Assembly (NCBI GenBank): GCA_014879445.1
Contig: JACSSC010000047.1
Location: 1-53,180, forward strand
Length of the DNA stretch: 53,180 nt
Reading direction: 5' to 3'
DNA from: Candidatus Competibacteraceae bacterium
GTDB taxonomy: Bacteria; Bacteroidota; Bacteroidia; CAIKAF01
Each line of letters opens with the position of its first letter. Within the stretch, counting starts at the first letter, position 1. Under the pieces are notes generated by a model, which was not told where the DNA came from, searched no databases, and saw only the letters and a program-made list of their open reading frames with translations. The position numbers were made by a program, and so were the translations under genes. Below, piece by piece: positions 35,627-44,632 of the stretch.

Positions 35627-37425
35627 AGGTTCACATTTTTTTCAATTGATGAAATCAAATTCTCAACCTCATCATATAATCCTGTACCCGCATGAATTGA
35701 AGAAGGTGCAAAACGAGCAAACTCAGAAGCATCTATAACTTGAATAACACGTATTGATATTTCGTGAGACAATGTGTTTTGGATTAACTTATCATAAATC
35801 ACATCACGATTCATTTCGGCAAATGAAATGCGAAACTTATCGGATAAATAAGTCAAGAGTACCTTATTGATTTCTTCGAAATACAAATCTAATTTATTTT
35901 CATCGAGTAATTTTCTCGTTTTTTTCAGGCGCATTACAGCAACCTTATTGGCTTTCCTGGTTCGAATAGATTCCCAATCGGTCTGTCGCATAAAAAGCAC
36001 CTTTCGAAAGACAAAGGTCATCAGAATAAGAATAAATGGTATTACACCAAACAAAAAATAAAGCAATGACCTGAAGAAAAAACGTGTAGATTGATTCTTG
36101 GCCAGTGGTCGGTCGTCAATATATCGAATGTCGGATCCTGTCATGAGTACATCATTTCCTGAAGAAATCTGATTTGTTGCTGCAACACCTTTAACTTGGA
36201 TATGAAATGTATCAGAAACAAGCTCTACATATTTCTTTTGTTTGGGATCGAAAAAGCTAAATTTGACAGGGCCGAATGAATAACTGCCACCAACCCGTGG
36301 CACCATTAATATTTCAAATATTTTCTTACCGGTAACTCCTGTTGAAGTTACTTTATATTTATCAGAAACTTGAGGATCAAACACCTCAAAAGAAGATGGA
36401 AAATCTATAACAGGTTTATCAAGCAACATCAAATTGCCATCTCCTACAATAGAAATTTTAAGAGAAATCGCATCATTTGCTTCAACTTCGGATTTATCCA
36501 ATTCGGCCTGCATGGTATATTTGCCTACGGCATTTCTAAAACTTAGTGGCTTGTTATCTTCGGGAAGCGGCAATACTTTAAAAGAAATTTTTGGACTGCT
36601 AAGATTGATTCTTTCATCTTTTACCTGACCACCATAGAAAAAATCTTCCCACATATTACCGGTTTTCACTACACGTTGAACCAATACCTTAGCGGTAACA
36701 GCGTCAAATATCAAAGAACCGCTTCGTTGTGGGATGAGAATAGATTTTCGCAATGTTGCTACGTTGATGCGTTTACCATTTACTACTTCCTGCCTAAAAC
36801 GTGTGTCAACCGCATCCTCTACATCTTGCACCCAGCCACCTTTTAGTTCAGGATATTTAATTTCCTCAAGCGACACACTATTAAAAATTGAATAAAGTTG
36901 TATGGTAAGTTGAACCTGTTCACCTTCAAACACAGATTGACGATTTGCTGAAGCTGATATATAAATATCACGAGATGTTGGTGTCTGTTGTTGATTAGAT
37001 GATTGAGTGGGTTGAGTTGAAGGGCTAGTTGTATTAGGTGTATTACTCATGGTTGTTCCCCCAACATCAATTTCAACAGAATTTGACTTGACAGTTCGAT
37101 TGCCAGAAACGATGCTTGCGGGTTGGATAGTAATTTTCCCGGCACGTTGAGCAGATAGATAATAGCTAATTTCAGTAGATTGAGACATGGCTCCATTCAC
37201 CACGGTCATATTTTGCGATTGCATCGGTCCGCCCACAACAGAAAAACCATCGAAGTCAGGCGCCCTGAAATCACGCGCCTGCATATTTTCTATACGATAT
37301 GAAATTTTAAAACGCTCACCAACTGCGACTTCCTGTTTGCTAACAACGCACGAAAAAGATTGAGCAACAATTCGTGAAGCTGTTGCCATCAACAACATCA
37401 ATAAAGAAATGCTAATCATCTTCAT
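35623..37425 (-). CDS. batD: BatD, oxygen-tolerance protein
   Basis: A 600-residue protein: signal peptide (cleavage after ...SRIVAQ), several immunoglobulin-like beta domains with the BatD patterns (RFKISYRIENMQ, FEGEQVQLTIQLYS, VGGSYSFGPVKFSFF), a Ser/Thr/Gln-rich stretch (about 127-150) and a membrane helix (about 453-475) before a cytoplasmic tail. I chose the ATG at 37425, which lies 1 nt after the batC stop; an earlier in-frame start would overlap batC. BatD is a periplasmic-facing part of the Bat complex. Confidence 0.9.
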   Translation of the reverse strand: MKMISISLLMLLMATASRIVAQSFSCVVSKQEVAVGERFKISYRIENMQARDFRAPDFDGFSVVGGPMQSQNMTVVNGAMSQSTEISYYLSAQRAGKITIQPASIVSGNRTVKSNSVEIDVGGTTMSNTPNTTSPSTQPTQSSNQQQTPTSRDIYISASANRQSVFEGEQVQLTIQLYSIFNSVSLEEIKYPELKGGWVQDVEDAVDTRFRQEVVNGKRINVATLRKSILIPQRSGSLIFDAVTAKVLVQRVVKTGNMWEDFFYGGQVKDERINLSSPKISFKVLPLPEDNKPLSFRNAVGKYTMQAELDKSEVEANDAISLKISIVGDGNLMLLDKPVIDFPSSFEVFDPQVSDKYKVTSTGVTGKKIFEILMVPRVGGSYSFGPVKFSFFDPKQKKYVELVSDTFHIQVKGVAATNQISSGNDVLMTGSDIRYIDDRPLAKNQSTRFFFRSLLYFLFGVIPFILILMTFVFRKVLFMRQTDWESIRTRKANKVAVMRLKKTRKLLDENKLDLYFEEINKVLLTYLSDKFRISFAEMNRDVIYDKLIQNTLSHEISIRVIQVIDASEFARFAPSSIHAGTGLYDEVENLISSIEKNVNL

Positions 37426-37426
37426 A

Positions 37427-38164
37427 TTACCAATCCTTTTCAACGCTGTTATTATTTTTTCCTTTATCCTTTTGTTGATTTTTAAGCTCTTTCTCTCTGT
37501 TCTTTAAAGCATCGAGTATTCGTTCGGCTTCCTCCTTACTCATTTGTTCCTGATTTTCCTTCTCTTGCTGCTCCTGATTTTTCTTTTCGTCATTTTTTTG
37601 CTCGTCATTTTCAGATTTGTTCTGTTGTTGCTGTTGGTCATCATTATTGTTATTCTGATCTTGCTTGTCGTTCTGTTTTTGCTGCTGTTGCTGTTGTTGT
37701 TGCAACATTTTTCGAGCATACGATAAGTTGTATCGAGCGTCCTCATTACCCGGATTGGCCTTAAGTGATTCTTTATATGCGTCAATTGCTTTCTGATATT
37801 CGCGCTTCTGAAGCATAGTATTACCCAAGTTATAGTATCCTTTTGATTTTAGTTTATCATCAGATATTCCATTGATAGCAGTTTGAAAATGTGTCATGGC
37901 TGAATCAAAGTTCCCTTTTTTATACAGTGAAGTGCCCATATTGAAATGCGCAACAGGATGGTCTGGTTTCTTTCCAATCACTTTCTTATATTCATCAGAT
38001 GCTGCATCAAAATTCCCCTTCTTATATTCAAGATTTCCCTTTCTAATGAACTGTTTATTATTAGAACCAAACCAGGATTGTGCATAGAGATCAGGAGCTG
38101 CAAATATCAGCACGAATAGTGTCGCACACAATATGTATCTAATATCTTTCATATCATTTTTCAT
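37427..38164 (-). CDS. batC: BatC-like TPR protein with Gln/Asn-rich tail
   Basis: A 245-residue protein: signal peptide (about 1-29), three TPR units (about 38-155: GNLEYKKGNFDAA, NMGTSLYKKGNFDSA, NLGNTMLQKREYQKA) and a C-terminal tail (about 155-245) of Gln, Asn, Lys, Glu and Asp, beginning with eight glutamines in a row. Two starts are possible: 38164, overlapping batB by 11 bp, and 38152, which lies 1 nt after the batB stop, the same spacing as other junctions here. BatC is thought to interact with BatA/B in the periplasm. Confidence 0.86.
   Translation of the reverse strand: MKNDMKDIRYILCATLFVLIFAAPDLYAQSWFGSNNKQFIRKGNLEYKKGNFDAASDEYKKVIGKKPDHPVAHFNMGTSLYKKGNFDSAMTHFQTAINGISDDKLKSKGYYNLGNTMLQKREYQKAIDAYKESLKANPGNEDARYNLSYARKMLQQQQQQQQKQNDKQDQNNNNDDQQQQQNKSENDEQKNDEKKNQEQQEKENQEQMSKEEAERILDALKNREKELKNQQKDKGKNNNSVEKDW
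37545..37706 (-). repeat. Gln/Asn codon low-complexity tract in batC
   Basis: Strings of CAA/CAG and AAC/AAT codons, the longest at about 37680-37703, encode the polar tail of BatC. Such trinucleotide runs are prone to length change, and all frames stay open here, which explains apparent overlapping reading frames. Confidence 0.75.
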
Positions 38165-39191
38165 TGGTAATCATATCCATCCGCTTCAACATGCCGGATG
38201 ATTTTTCAATAATAAATGCTTCGACAACAATAAGTAGCAACGCCAAAGCTAATGGCCATTGGAACTGATCTTCGCCATCTTCGTATCTTTTCATAGACAC
38301 TACCTCTTTATCCATTCTTTCAATTTCCTTTTTTATTTGGTCAAGTGCTAAAGTAGGATTATTCCCCTTCACATAAATACCTCCACCTTCAGAAGCAATT
38401 TGTTTGAGGATCTGCTCATTTAATTTCGTAATAACTGTTTGTCCGCTTCGATCCGTTTTATAACCGGTTAATAATCCATTTCTGTATAGAGGTATTGGTA
38501 CTCCCTCTGGTGTTCCGATACCAATAGTATGCACAAAAACATTATTGATTTTAGCTTTACGGGCCAATTCAATGGCCTCTCCTTCATGATCTTCTCCGTC
38601 GGTTATCAATATAATTGCGCCACTATTTTTCCGTTCTTCGGGCAATGTTTCTAAAGAGAGTTGAATGGCAGCTGATAGTGAAGTACCCTGTGTATTCACA
38701 TCATCGGTTGAAATAGCTTGAACCGTCATTTTGGCTGTAGCGTAGTCAATAGTAATAGGCACTTGCTTGCGAGCACTACCAGCAAACACAACAATGCCAA
38801 TGCGATCGCCTCTCAAACGATCAAGCAAAACCGAAATGGCTTGTTTGGCGCGTTCTAAGCGATTGGGCTTAAGATCTTCAGCCATCATACTGTTTGAAAC
38901 ATCCAATGCGATTACGATATCAGCACCTTTAGATTCTATTTCCTGAACTTTCATTCCCATTTTGGGACGTGCCAACGCAACAACAAGCATAAAATAAGCA
39001 GAAATAAAAAAGACATGCTTAATGATAATTTTAAAACGTGAGAAACGTGGGAACATATATAGCTGTATAGCAGAATGTGCCAATAGTTGCATATTTTTTT
39101 TCTTCCATCTGAGAAAAAATATCAAAGCCAAAATCCATACCGGTATGGCAAGTAGCATATAAAAAATCCATGTATGAGAAAATGTAATCAT
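38154..39191 (-). CDS. batB: BatB, VWA-domain membrane protein
   Basis: A 345-residue protein with two N-terminal membrane segments (about 9-27 and 57-74), a von Willebrand factor A domain with the MIDAS motif DVSNS (Asp97-Ser101) and later TDGED, and a C-terminal membrane helix (about 315-332). It pairs with BatA in the proposed Bat complex. It starts 1 nt after the batA stop. Confidence 0.92.
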   Translation of the reverse strand: MITFSHTWIFYMLLAIPVWILALIFFLRWKKKNMQLLAHSAIQLYMFPRFSRFKIIIKHVFFISAYFMLVVALARPKMGMKVQEIESKGADIVIALDVSNSMMAEDLKPNRLERAKQAISVLLDRLRGDRIGIVVFAGSARKQVPITIDYATAKMTVQAISTDDVNTQGTSLSAAIQLSLETLPEERKNSGAIILITDGEDHEGEAIELARKAKINNVFVHTIGIGTPEGVPIPLYRNGLLTGYKTDRSGQTVITKLNEQILKQIASEGGGIYVKGNNPTLALDQIKKEIERMDKEVVSMKRYEDGEDQFQWPLALALLLIVVEAFIIEKSSGMLKRMDMITNEK

Positions 39192-39192
39192 A

Positions 39193-40203
39193 TTATGGAA
39201 TTTGCCTGTAATACAACCATTTCAACAACCATTCAAGTAGAAAAAATATCGAACCAATAGCCACGAACCACCAATATTTTTCTGGACGATTATGATACTC
39301 CATTACCTTTACAATATTCTTTTCCATTCTATCAATCTCTGCATAAATATCACGTAATTTAGATTCGTTTTCTGCTCTGAAATATTTACCGCCTGTAATC
39401 TTTGCCATGTTTTCAAGCAATGCTTCATCAATCTCCACATCAACATAATCATAAATATACTGATTGTTAACATTCCGGGCAACAGGGGATTTTGCTTTTC
39501 CGCGTTTACCTACACCAATTGTATAAACACGTATTCCAAATGTACGTGCAATCTCTGCGGCGGTGGTTGGTGAAACAACACCTGCATTATTTACACCATC
39601 TGTAAGCAAAATAATAACTTTACTTTTAGATTCGCTATTGCGTAAAGAGGAAACAGCTGTTGCAAGCCCCATCCCAATTGCAGTTCCATCAGGTAGCATT
39701 CCATCTTTCAAACCCCTAAGCTGATTAATCAAGGCACCCTGGTCGGTGGTAAGCGGACACATGGTCATACTTTCACCCGAAAATGCAACCAAACCAATAC
39801 GATCATCAGTACGGTCTCTAACAAAGTCCTCGGCAATAACACGCGAAGCTTCCATGCGATTTGGCCGAAAATCTTCAGCCAACATACTTACAGAAACGTC
39901 CATTGATAAGACAATATCAATTCCTTCTGTAGTTGTTTCAGATGTGCCTATATAACCTTGAGGACGAGCCAAGGCAACCAACAAAAAAGAAATGGATAAT
40001 ATTCGAAATACAAAAGGAACGAAAAATGTACGCTGGCGAAATGTTCGTGGCAATTTTTTTAACAATGTGTCTGAAGAAAACAATAAATGTGACGATTGCT
40101 TTAGATGAAAGAAAATATAGAGTATAATACCAATAGGTACAATCAGCAGCAACCATAACAACAAGGGATGTGCAAATAAAATATCAGCTATTGATTTCAT
40201 CAT
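39193..40203 (-). CDS. batA: BatA, VWA-domain membrane protein
   Basis: A 336-residue paralog of BatB: two N-terminal membrane segments (about 14-33 and 60-78), a VWA domain with MIDAS DVSVS (Asp102-Ser106) and TDGVNN, and a C-terminal membrane helix. I chose the ATG at 40203 (or 40200), because the long upstream extension of the frame would run deep into the preceding gene and lacks a membrane or signal pattern. It overlaps that gene by 20 bp. Confidence 0.92.
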   Translation of the reverse strand: MMKSIADILFAHPLLLWLLLIVPIGIILYIFFHLKQSSHLLFSSDTLLKKLPRTFRQRTFFVPFVFRILSISFLLVALARPQGYIGTSETTTEGIDIVLSMDVSVSMLAEDFRPNRMEASRVIAEDFVRDRTDDRIGLVAFSGESMTMCPLTTDQGALINQLRGLKDGMLPDGTAIGMGLATAVSSLRNSESKSKVIILLTDGVNNAGVVSPTTAAEIARTFGIRVYTIGVGKRGKAKSPVARNVNNQYIYDYVDVEIDEALLENMAKITGGKYFRAENESKLRDIYAEIDRMEKNIVKVMEYHNRPEKYWWFVAIGSIFFLLEWLLKWLYYRQIP

Positions 40204-41161
40204 GTTGATCAGATTTATCAGCAGTTTGTTCAACAAATGAAAGCGCTTTTTGATACGCCTGTTCGTGCTCATGCGTATCAGGAAGATATTTCGCAAACTT
40301 AACCAGATCGGCTATAGACAATAATCGAGATAAGCTATGAATTGAATCTGAATGAATATGAAAAAAAGAGACGTCGTGCAGAATTTCTGCAGTTGTCATT
40401 TCTATTGCATCAATATCAAAACGATTATGCAGATATATGCGGATAATATCTGTAAGCTCACTATAGTATTTTTTCACTTCACCCTTTTGCCAGTATTTAT
40501 GTTCAAGTAAATTTTGTAGTGATTGCAATGCAATTACATGAGCAGGAATTAGCGGTTGTTGAGGCGAAAGAGGTTCGTGCTTCTTTCGATTTTTTCTTTT
40601 TTGTATATAAAAATATATTAAAAGAGCGGCTATCAAAATTGCAAATGCAATAAATATGTAACCGATAATTTCATCCCAACCAAAAGGTGGATCAACCGGA
40701 CCTGTAATATCATGGAACCCTTTAAGGGTATCAACAGGCAATGTGGCTGAGAAAAGCTGGAGTGAATCTGTAAAAACAGAAAAAGTGTCGTTGTAACTGA
40801 TATATTGAAAACGAAAGGGTGGAATTGTAAAAACGCCAGAGTCGAAAGATGTAATAATCAAGTTCTGATTATAGTATATGGATCTTTTATCTTGAGAAAA
40901 GGTTGTATCAATTTTTTCTTGTCTTACAATTTCAATTTCTTTAGAAAGATGAGAAGAAAAAACAGGCCAAATTAGGATAGTTTTATCATCTTGCTCAGCA
41001 GACAAGCGAAGCATAACTTGTTGGCCCACTTTAATAGATGAAGAATCAAGCGATGCTGAAACTACAGCATTTTGTGAATGAACAAAGGATGAAATAATCA
41101 GAAAAAATGCAAACATTAATCCCATATTCATCATTGTGCGATATATCCTCGAATACCTCAT
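40184..41161 (-). CDS. Bat-operon membrane protein, BatD-like/DUF4381-like
   Basis: A 325-residue protein: signal peptide (cleavage after ...SSFVHSQ, about residue 30), a beta-rich extracytoplasmic domain (about 31-160) resembling the Bat Ig-like modules, one membrane helix (about 168-187) and a cytoplasmic helical tail (about 205-310) with RIYLHNRFDIDAIEMTTAEIL, which resembles the tail of BatD. A gene of this type commonly sits between DUF58 and batA in the operon and has no agreed name. It overlaps DUF58 by 4 bp and batA by 20 bp. Confidence 0.78.
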   Translation of the reverse strand: MRYSRIYRTMMNMGLMFAFFLIISSFVHSQNAVVSASLDSSSIKVGQQVMLRLSAEQDDKTILIWPVFSSHLSKEIEIVRQEKIDTTFSQDKRSIYYNQNLIITSFDSGVFTIPPFRFQYISYNDTFSVFTDSLQLFSATLPVDTLKGFHDITGPVDPPFGWDEIIGYIFIAFAILIAALLIYFYIQKRKNRKKHEPLSPQQPLIPAHVIALQSLQNLLEHKYWQKGEVKKYYSELTDIIRIYLHNRFDIDAIEMTTAEILHDVSFFHIHSDSIHSLSRLLSIADLVKFAKYLPDTHEHEQAYQKALSFVEQTADKSDQHDEINS

Positions 41162-42033
41162 CTCTTTTTTCCTCTTTTTTTGAATAGATTATGAAGTGGT
41201 TTGATATATGAATGAGAAGTATCAATAGATGCATAATCAATACCAGACCGAGTAAAAAATTGGCGTAATTGTTCATCTCTTTCTCGAGTCAAAGCAAAAT
41301 ATTTATTTCTAACATTTCGGCTACCTGTATCAATCCAAATCATATGACCAGATTCGGCATCTTTCATTTTAACCAATCCGGCTTCCGGCAATTTTTTTTC
41401 AATAGGGTCGTTAAGCTGAAGGCAAATAAGATCATGTTTGCGAGCCGCCATTCGAAGTGCATCTTCAAAGTTATGATCTATAAAATCAGAGATAAGAAAT
41501 GCCGTGCATTTTTTTTTCACTACACGTGTAAAATGACCTAGTGCATGTTGTAAAGATGTTGCAAGTCGTTCAGGTTCAAAATTCAATATATCACGAATAA
41601 TTCGTAACACATGTGCTTTGCCTTTCCGAGGTGGAATAAATTGTTCAACTTGATCTGTAAATAGAATAGCGCCAATTTTATCATTGTTCTGACTGACAGA
41701 AAAAGCAATGACGGCTGCCAATTCGGTAAGTATCTCATTTTTTGTTGCCCGATGACTTCCCGTTAAACCTGAAGCACTCATATCTAGCAAAAGCATAACA
41801 GTAAGTTCACGCTCTTCCTCATACACTTTTACATATGGATGGTCAAAACGAGCTGTTACATTCCAATCAATATTTCTGATATCATCCCCAAACTGATATT
41901 CTCTAACCTCGCTAAACGACATACCACGACCTTTAAAAGCGCTATGATACTCACCTGAAAACATTTCATTTGTGAGCCCTTTAGCTTTAATTTCAATTCG
42001 TCGGACTTTTTTAATTAGTTCAGCAATCTCCAT
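41158..42033 (-). CDS. DUF58 domain-containing protein (VWA-like)
   Basis: A 291-residue soluble protein with the DUF58 signature around residues 45-90: G-x-D-x-R-x-I-D-W-x-x-T-A-R, then YEEERELTVMLLLDMSASG, a degenerate VWA/MIDAS-like site. DUF58 genes almost always follow a MoxR ATPase and precede VWA proteins, as here. It starts 26 bp after the moxR stop. Confidence 0.92.
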   Translation of the reverse strand: MEIAELIKKVRRIEIKAKGLTNEMFSGEYHSAFKGRGMSFSEVREYQFGDDIRNIDWNVTARFDHPYVKVYEEERELTVMLLLDMSASGLTGSHRATKNEILTELAAVIAFSVSQNNDKIGAILFTDQVEQFIPPRKGKAHVLRIIRDILNFEPERLATSLQHALGHFTRVVKKKCTAFLISDFIDHNFEDALRMAARKHDLICLQLNDPIEKKLPEAGLVKMKDAESGHMIWIDTGSRNVRNKYFALTRERDEQLRQFFTRSGIDYASIDTSHSYIKPLHNLFKKRGKKR

Positions 42034-42059
42034 AAAATAAGCTTGATGAATGAAGGCAA

Positions 42060-43055
42060 TTAAGGCACTTCAACAGCATTTAATATGTCGCGAATAATAT
42101 CTTCGGTAGTAATGTTTTCTGCTTCTGCTTCGTAAGTGAGGCCGATACGGTGCCTCATTACGTCATATGAAACAGCTCTTACATCTTCCGGAATAACATA
42201 ACCTCTTCTCTTTATGAATGCATAAGCTTTGGCCGCAAGTGCAAGATTAATGCTGGCACGAGGAGAGCATCCGAAACTAATCAACTGACTATATTGTTCA
42301 AGTTTGTAATCGGAAGGTTTACGTGTAGCATAAACAATATCCACAATATATTTTTCGATTTTCTCATCCATATACACTTCTTTCACCAATCTTCTTGCAT
42401 TAAGAATATCATTGGGATGAAGGATACAGCGAACCACAGGGAAATCATGTGCAATGTTTATACGAATAATTTTCTGTTCTTCTTCCTTTTGAGGATAATC
42501 CAGAACAACCTTCAGCATAAAACGGTCAACTTGAGCTTCGGGCAGCGGATATGTTCCTTCCTGTTCAACAGGATTTTGTGTTGCTAATACCAAAAAAGGT
42601 TCGGGCAACTTAAATGTATGCTCTCCAATAGTAACTTGCCTTTCCTGCATGGCCTCAAGAAGCGCTGATTGAACTTTAGCAGGCGCTCTGTTAATTTCAT
42701 CGGCAAGAATAAAATTCGCAAATACAGGCCCTTGCTTTACTGAGAATTCCTCTTTCTTTTGATTATAAATAACTGTGCCGATTAAGTCGGCTGGTAGCAA
42801 ATCTGGAGTAAACTGAATACGACTAAATTTAGCATCAATTGTCTGCGCCAACGACTTAATCGCTAATGTTTTTGCCAATCCCGGCACGCCTTCTAAGAGA
42901 ATATGTCCATTAGAAAGCAGGCCAATAAGCAGACGCTCTACCATATATTTCTGACCAATGATAACCTTATCAAGTTCCGTCATCAATAATTCAATAAAAG
43001 CGCTTTGCTCTTTAATCCTTTCATTAATTTCGCGAATATCTACAGTTGTATCCAT
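42060..43055 (-). CDS. MoxR family AAA+ ATPase of the Bat operon
   Basis: A 331-residue AAA+ ATPase: Walker A in EGVPGLAKT, Walker B ILADEINRAP, sensor 1 region LATQNPVEQEGTYPLPEAQ and the arginine-finger region QVDRFMLKV. MoxR ATPases act like chaperones for metal or VWA-protein assembly. I chose the ATG at 43055 over a TTG two codons upstream. First gene of the eight-gene Bat operon with a -7 element upstream. Confidence 0.94.
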   Translation of the reverse strand: MDTTVDIREINERIKEQSAFIELLMTELDKVIIGQKYMVERLLIGLLSNGHILLEGVPGLAKTLAIKSLAQTIDAKFSRIQFTPDLLPADLIGTVIYNQKKEEFSVKQGPVFANFILADEINRAPAKVQSALLEAMQERQVTIGEHTFKLPEPFLVLATQNPVEQEGTYPLPEAQVDRFMLKVVLDYPQKEEEQKIIRINIAHDFPVVRCILHPNDILNARRLVKEVYMDEKIEKYIVDIVYATRKPSDYKLEQYSQLISFGCSPRASINLALAAKAYAFIKRRGYVIPEDVRAVSYDVMRHRIGLTYEAEAENITTEDIIRDILNAVEVP

Positions 43056-43080
43056 CTTCAAATCAATATTTGTATGAGAG

Positions 43081-43088
43081 CAAATTTA
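43081..43088 (-). promoter_or_regulatory. -7 promoter element of the Bat operon
   Basis: TAAATTTG followed by CTCTC on the minus strand, 25 bp before the moxR ATG. No good TTTG box at 19-21 bp. Confidence 0.6.
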
Positions 43089-43243
43089 GTCAACTTGCAG
43101 AAATTGATATCTGTGTTCTTAATGAAAGCTGGTTAATTTTTGTTAAGCATATCCCATAACATTCAGAAGCAAACACGACACATGCAAAAGAATTATACGA
43201 CCCATTTAGCGCTATCCGAAAGAAATAGGAAATTGATTATGAC

Positions 43244-43275
43244 AAAAAAACGGCCTCAACATTTATTTGAGGCCG
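43244..43275 (-). terminator. Intrinsic terminator of icd
   Basis: CGGCCTCAA (43251-43259) pairs with TTGAGGCCG (43267-43275) around a 7-base loop. Read on the minus strand it is followed by seven T (43244-43250) and lies 28 bp beyond the icd stop. Confidence 0.9.
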
Positions 43276-43303
43276 GGAAGAATGAATAAATACAGGAAAC
43301 GGC

Positions 43304-44530
43304 TTATGAAAGCGCTATTTTCAAATTTGCATCAAGTGCTTCCAAAAACTCTTCTGTGTAAAGATAATGTTCGCCGTGCGAAACCTGATTACCATGAACA
43401 CAAACGGCAAGGTCTTTTGTCATTTTGCCACTCTCAACTGTTTCGATACAAACTTTTTCTAGCGTTTGGCAAAAATGAATAAGATCGGAATTGTTGTCTA
43501 ATTTACCTCGAAATTCTAAACCACGTGTCCAAGCAAAGATAGAGGCAATGGGGTTGGTTGATGTAGGTTTCCCTTTTTGATGATCACGGTAATGACGTGT
43601 AACCGTACCATGAGCGGCTTCAGCTTCCATGATTTTACCATCAGGTGTAACCAGAGTTGATGTCATCAGCCCTAAGGATCCAAACCCTTGAGCAACTGTA
43701 TCGGACTGCACATCTCCATCATAATTTTTACATGCCCAAACAAAATTTCCGTTCCATTTAAGAGCAGAAGCTACCATATCATCAATCAAACGGTGCTCGT
43801 ATGTAATACCGGCTGTATCAAATGAGGATTTAAATTCGTTGTTATAAATTTCTTCAAAAATATCTTTAAAGCGACCATCATATTTTTTCAGAATAGTGTT
43901 TTTGGTAGAAAGATAAAGTGGCCACTTTTTCTGCAATGCGGTATTAAAACATGAGCGGGCAAATCCACGAATAGAGTCATCGGTATTATACATAGCAAGT
44001 GCAACGCCGTCGCCTTTAAAGTTATATACTTCGTGTTCAATTACCTCACCATTTTCGCTTTCAAAACGTATAGTAAGTTTTCCTTTGCCTTTTGTAACAA
44101 AATCTGTAGCCCTGTACTGATCACCAAATGCATGACGGCCAATACAAATGGGAGCAGTCCAATTAGGAACTAAGCGAGGAACATTTTTACACACAATAGG
44201 TTCGCGGAAAACAGTACCATCTAGGATATTTCGAATTGTTCCGTTAGGCGATTTCCACATTTGCTTAAGCTTGAATTCTTCAACTCTGGCTTCATCGGGA
44301 GTAATCGTGGCGCATTTGATCCCCACGCCATATTTCAAAATAGCGTTGGCTGCATCAATCGTAACTTGATCATTGGTTTCATCACGATATTCAATACCGA
44401 GATCGAAATACTTGATATCTATATCAAGATATGGAAGAATCAGTTTTTCTTTGATAAACTTCCAAATAATTCGGGTCATCTCATCTCCGTCCAGTTCAAC
44501 TACCGGATTAGCCACTTTAATTTTATTCAT
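43304..44530 (-). CDS. icd: Isocitrate dehydrogenase, NADP type, eukaryotic-like subfamily
   Basis: A 408-residue enzyme converting isocitrate to 2-oxoglutarate in the citric acid cycle. The start ([18 protein letters not shown]), [19 protein letters not shown], and [13 protein letters not shown] mark the homodimeric NADP-dependent subfamily shared with eukaryotes, rather than the E. coli type. Length and catalytic segments ([18 protein letters not shown], with metal-binding Asp) are complete. It is 102 bp downstream of the C1 peptidase gene on the same strand and ends with a strong terminator. Confidence 0.96.
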   Translation of the reverse strand: MNKIKVANPVVELDGDEMTRIIWKFIKEKLILPYLDIDIKYFDLGIEYRDETNDQVTIDAANAILKYGVGIKCATITPDEARVEEFKLKQMWKSPNGTIRNILDGTVFREPIVCKNVPRLVPNWTAPICIGRHAFGDQYRATDFVTKGKGKLTIRFESENGEVIEHEVYNFKGDGVALAMYNTDDSIRGFARSCFNTALQKKWPLYLSTKNTILKKYDGRFKDIFEEIYNNEFKSSFDTAGITYEHRLIDDMVASALKWNGNFVWACKNYDGDVQSDTVAQGFGSLGLMTSTLVTPDGKIMEAEAAHGTVTRHYRDHQKGKPTSTNPIASIFAWTRGLEFRGKLDNNSDLIHFCQTLEKVCIETVESGKMTKDLAVCVHGNQVSHGEHYLYTEEFLEALDANLKIALS

Positions 44531-44632
44531 AGGAATACATTTCGGTTAAAAATTCAGCCGCAAATTTGATAAAAAGAAACGGAAAGCCAAAAAATACTTG
44601 TACTAGAAACAAAATCGAGGCAAAACTCATTA

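Noticed and set aside
37540-37785. Alternative reading frames across the batC tail
   Set aside because: They come from the CAA/AAC repeat tract; the BatC frame has the signal peptide and TPR units and fits the operon spacing.
40204-40296. Thirty-one-codon N-terminal extension of BatA
   Set aside because: It lies within the preceding gene and the family normally starts just before the first membrane helix.
43195-43212. ATACGAC upstream of moxR, resembling the left half of the candidate operator
   Set aside because: Only 7 bases match and the right half does not fit; it also lies over 100 bp from the -7 element of the Bat operon.
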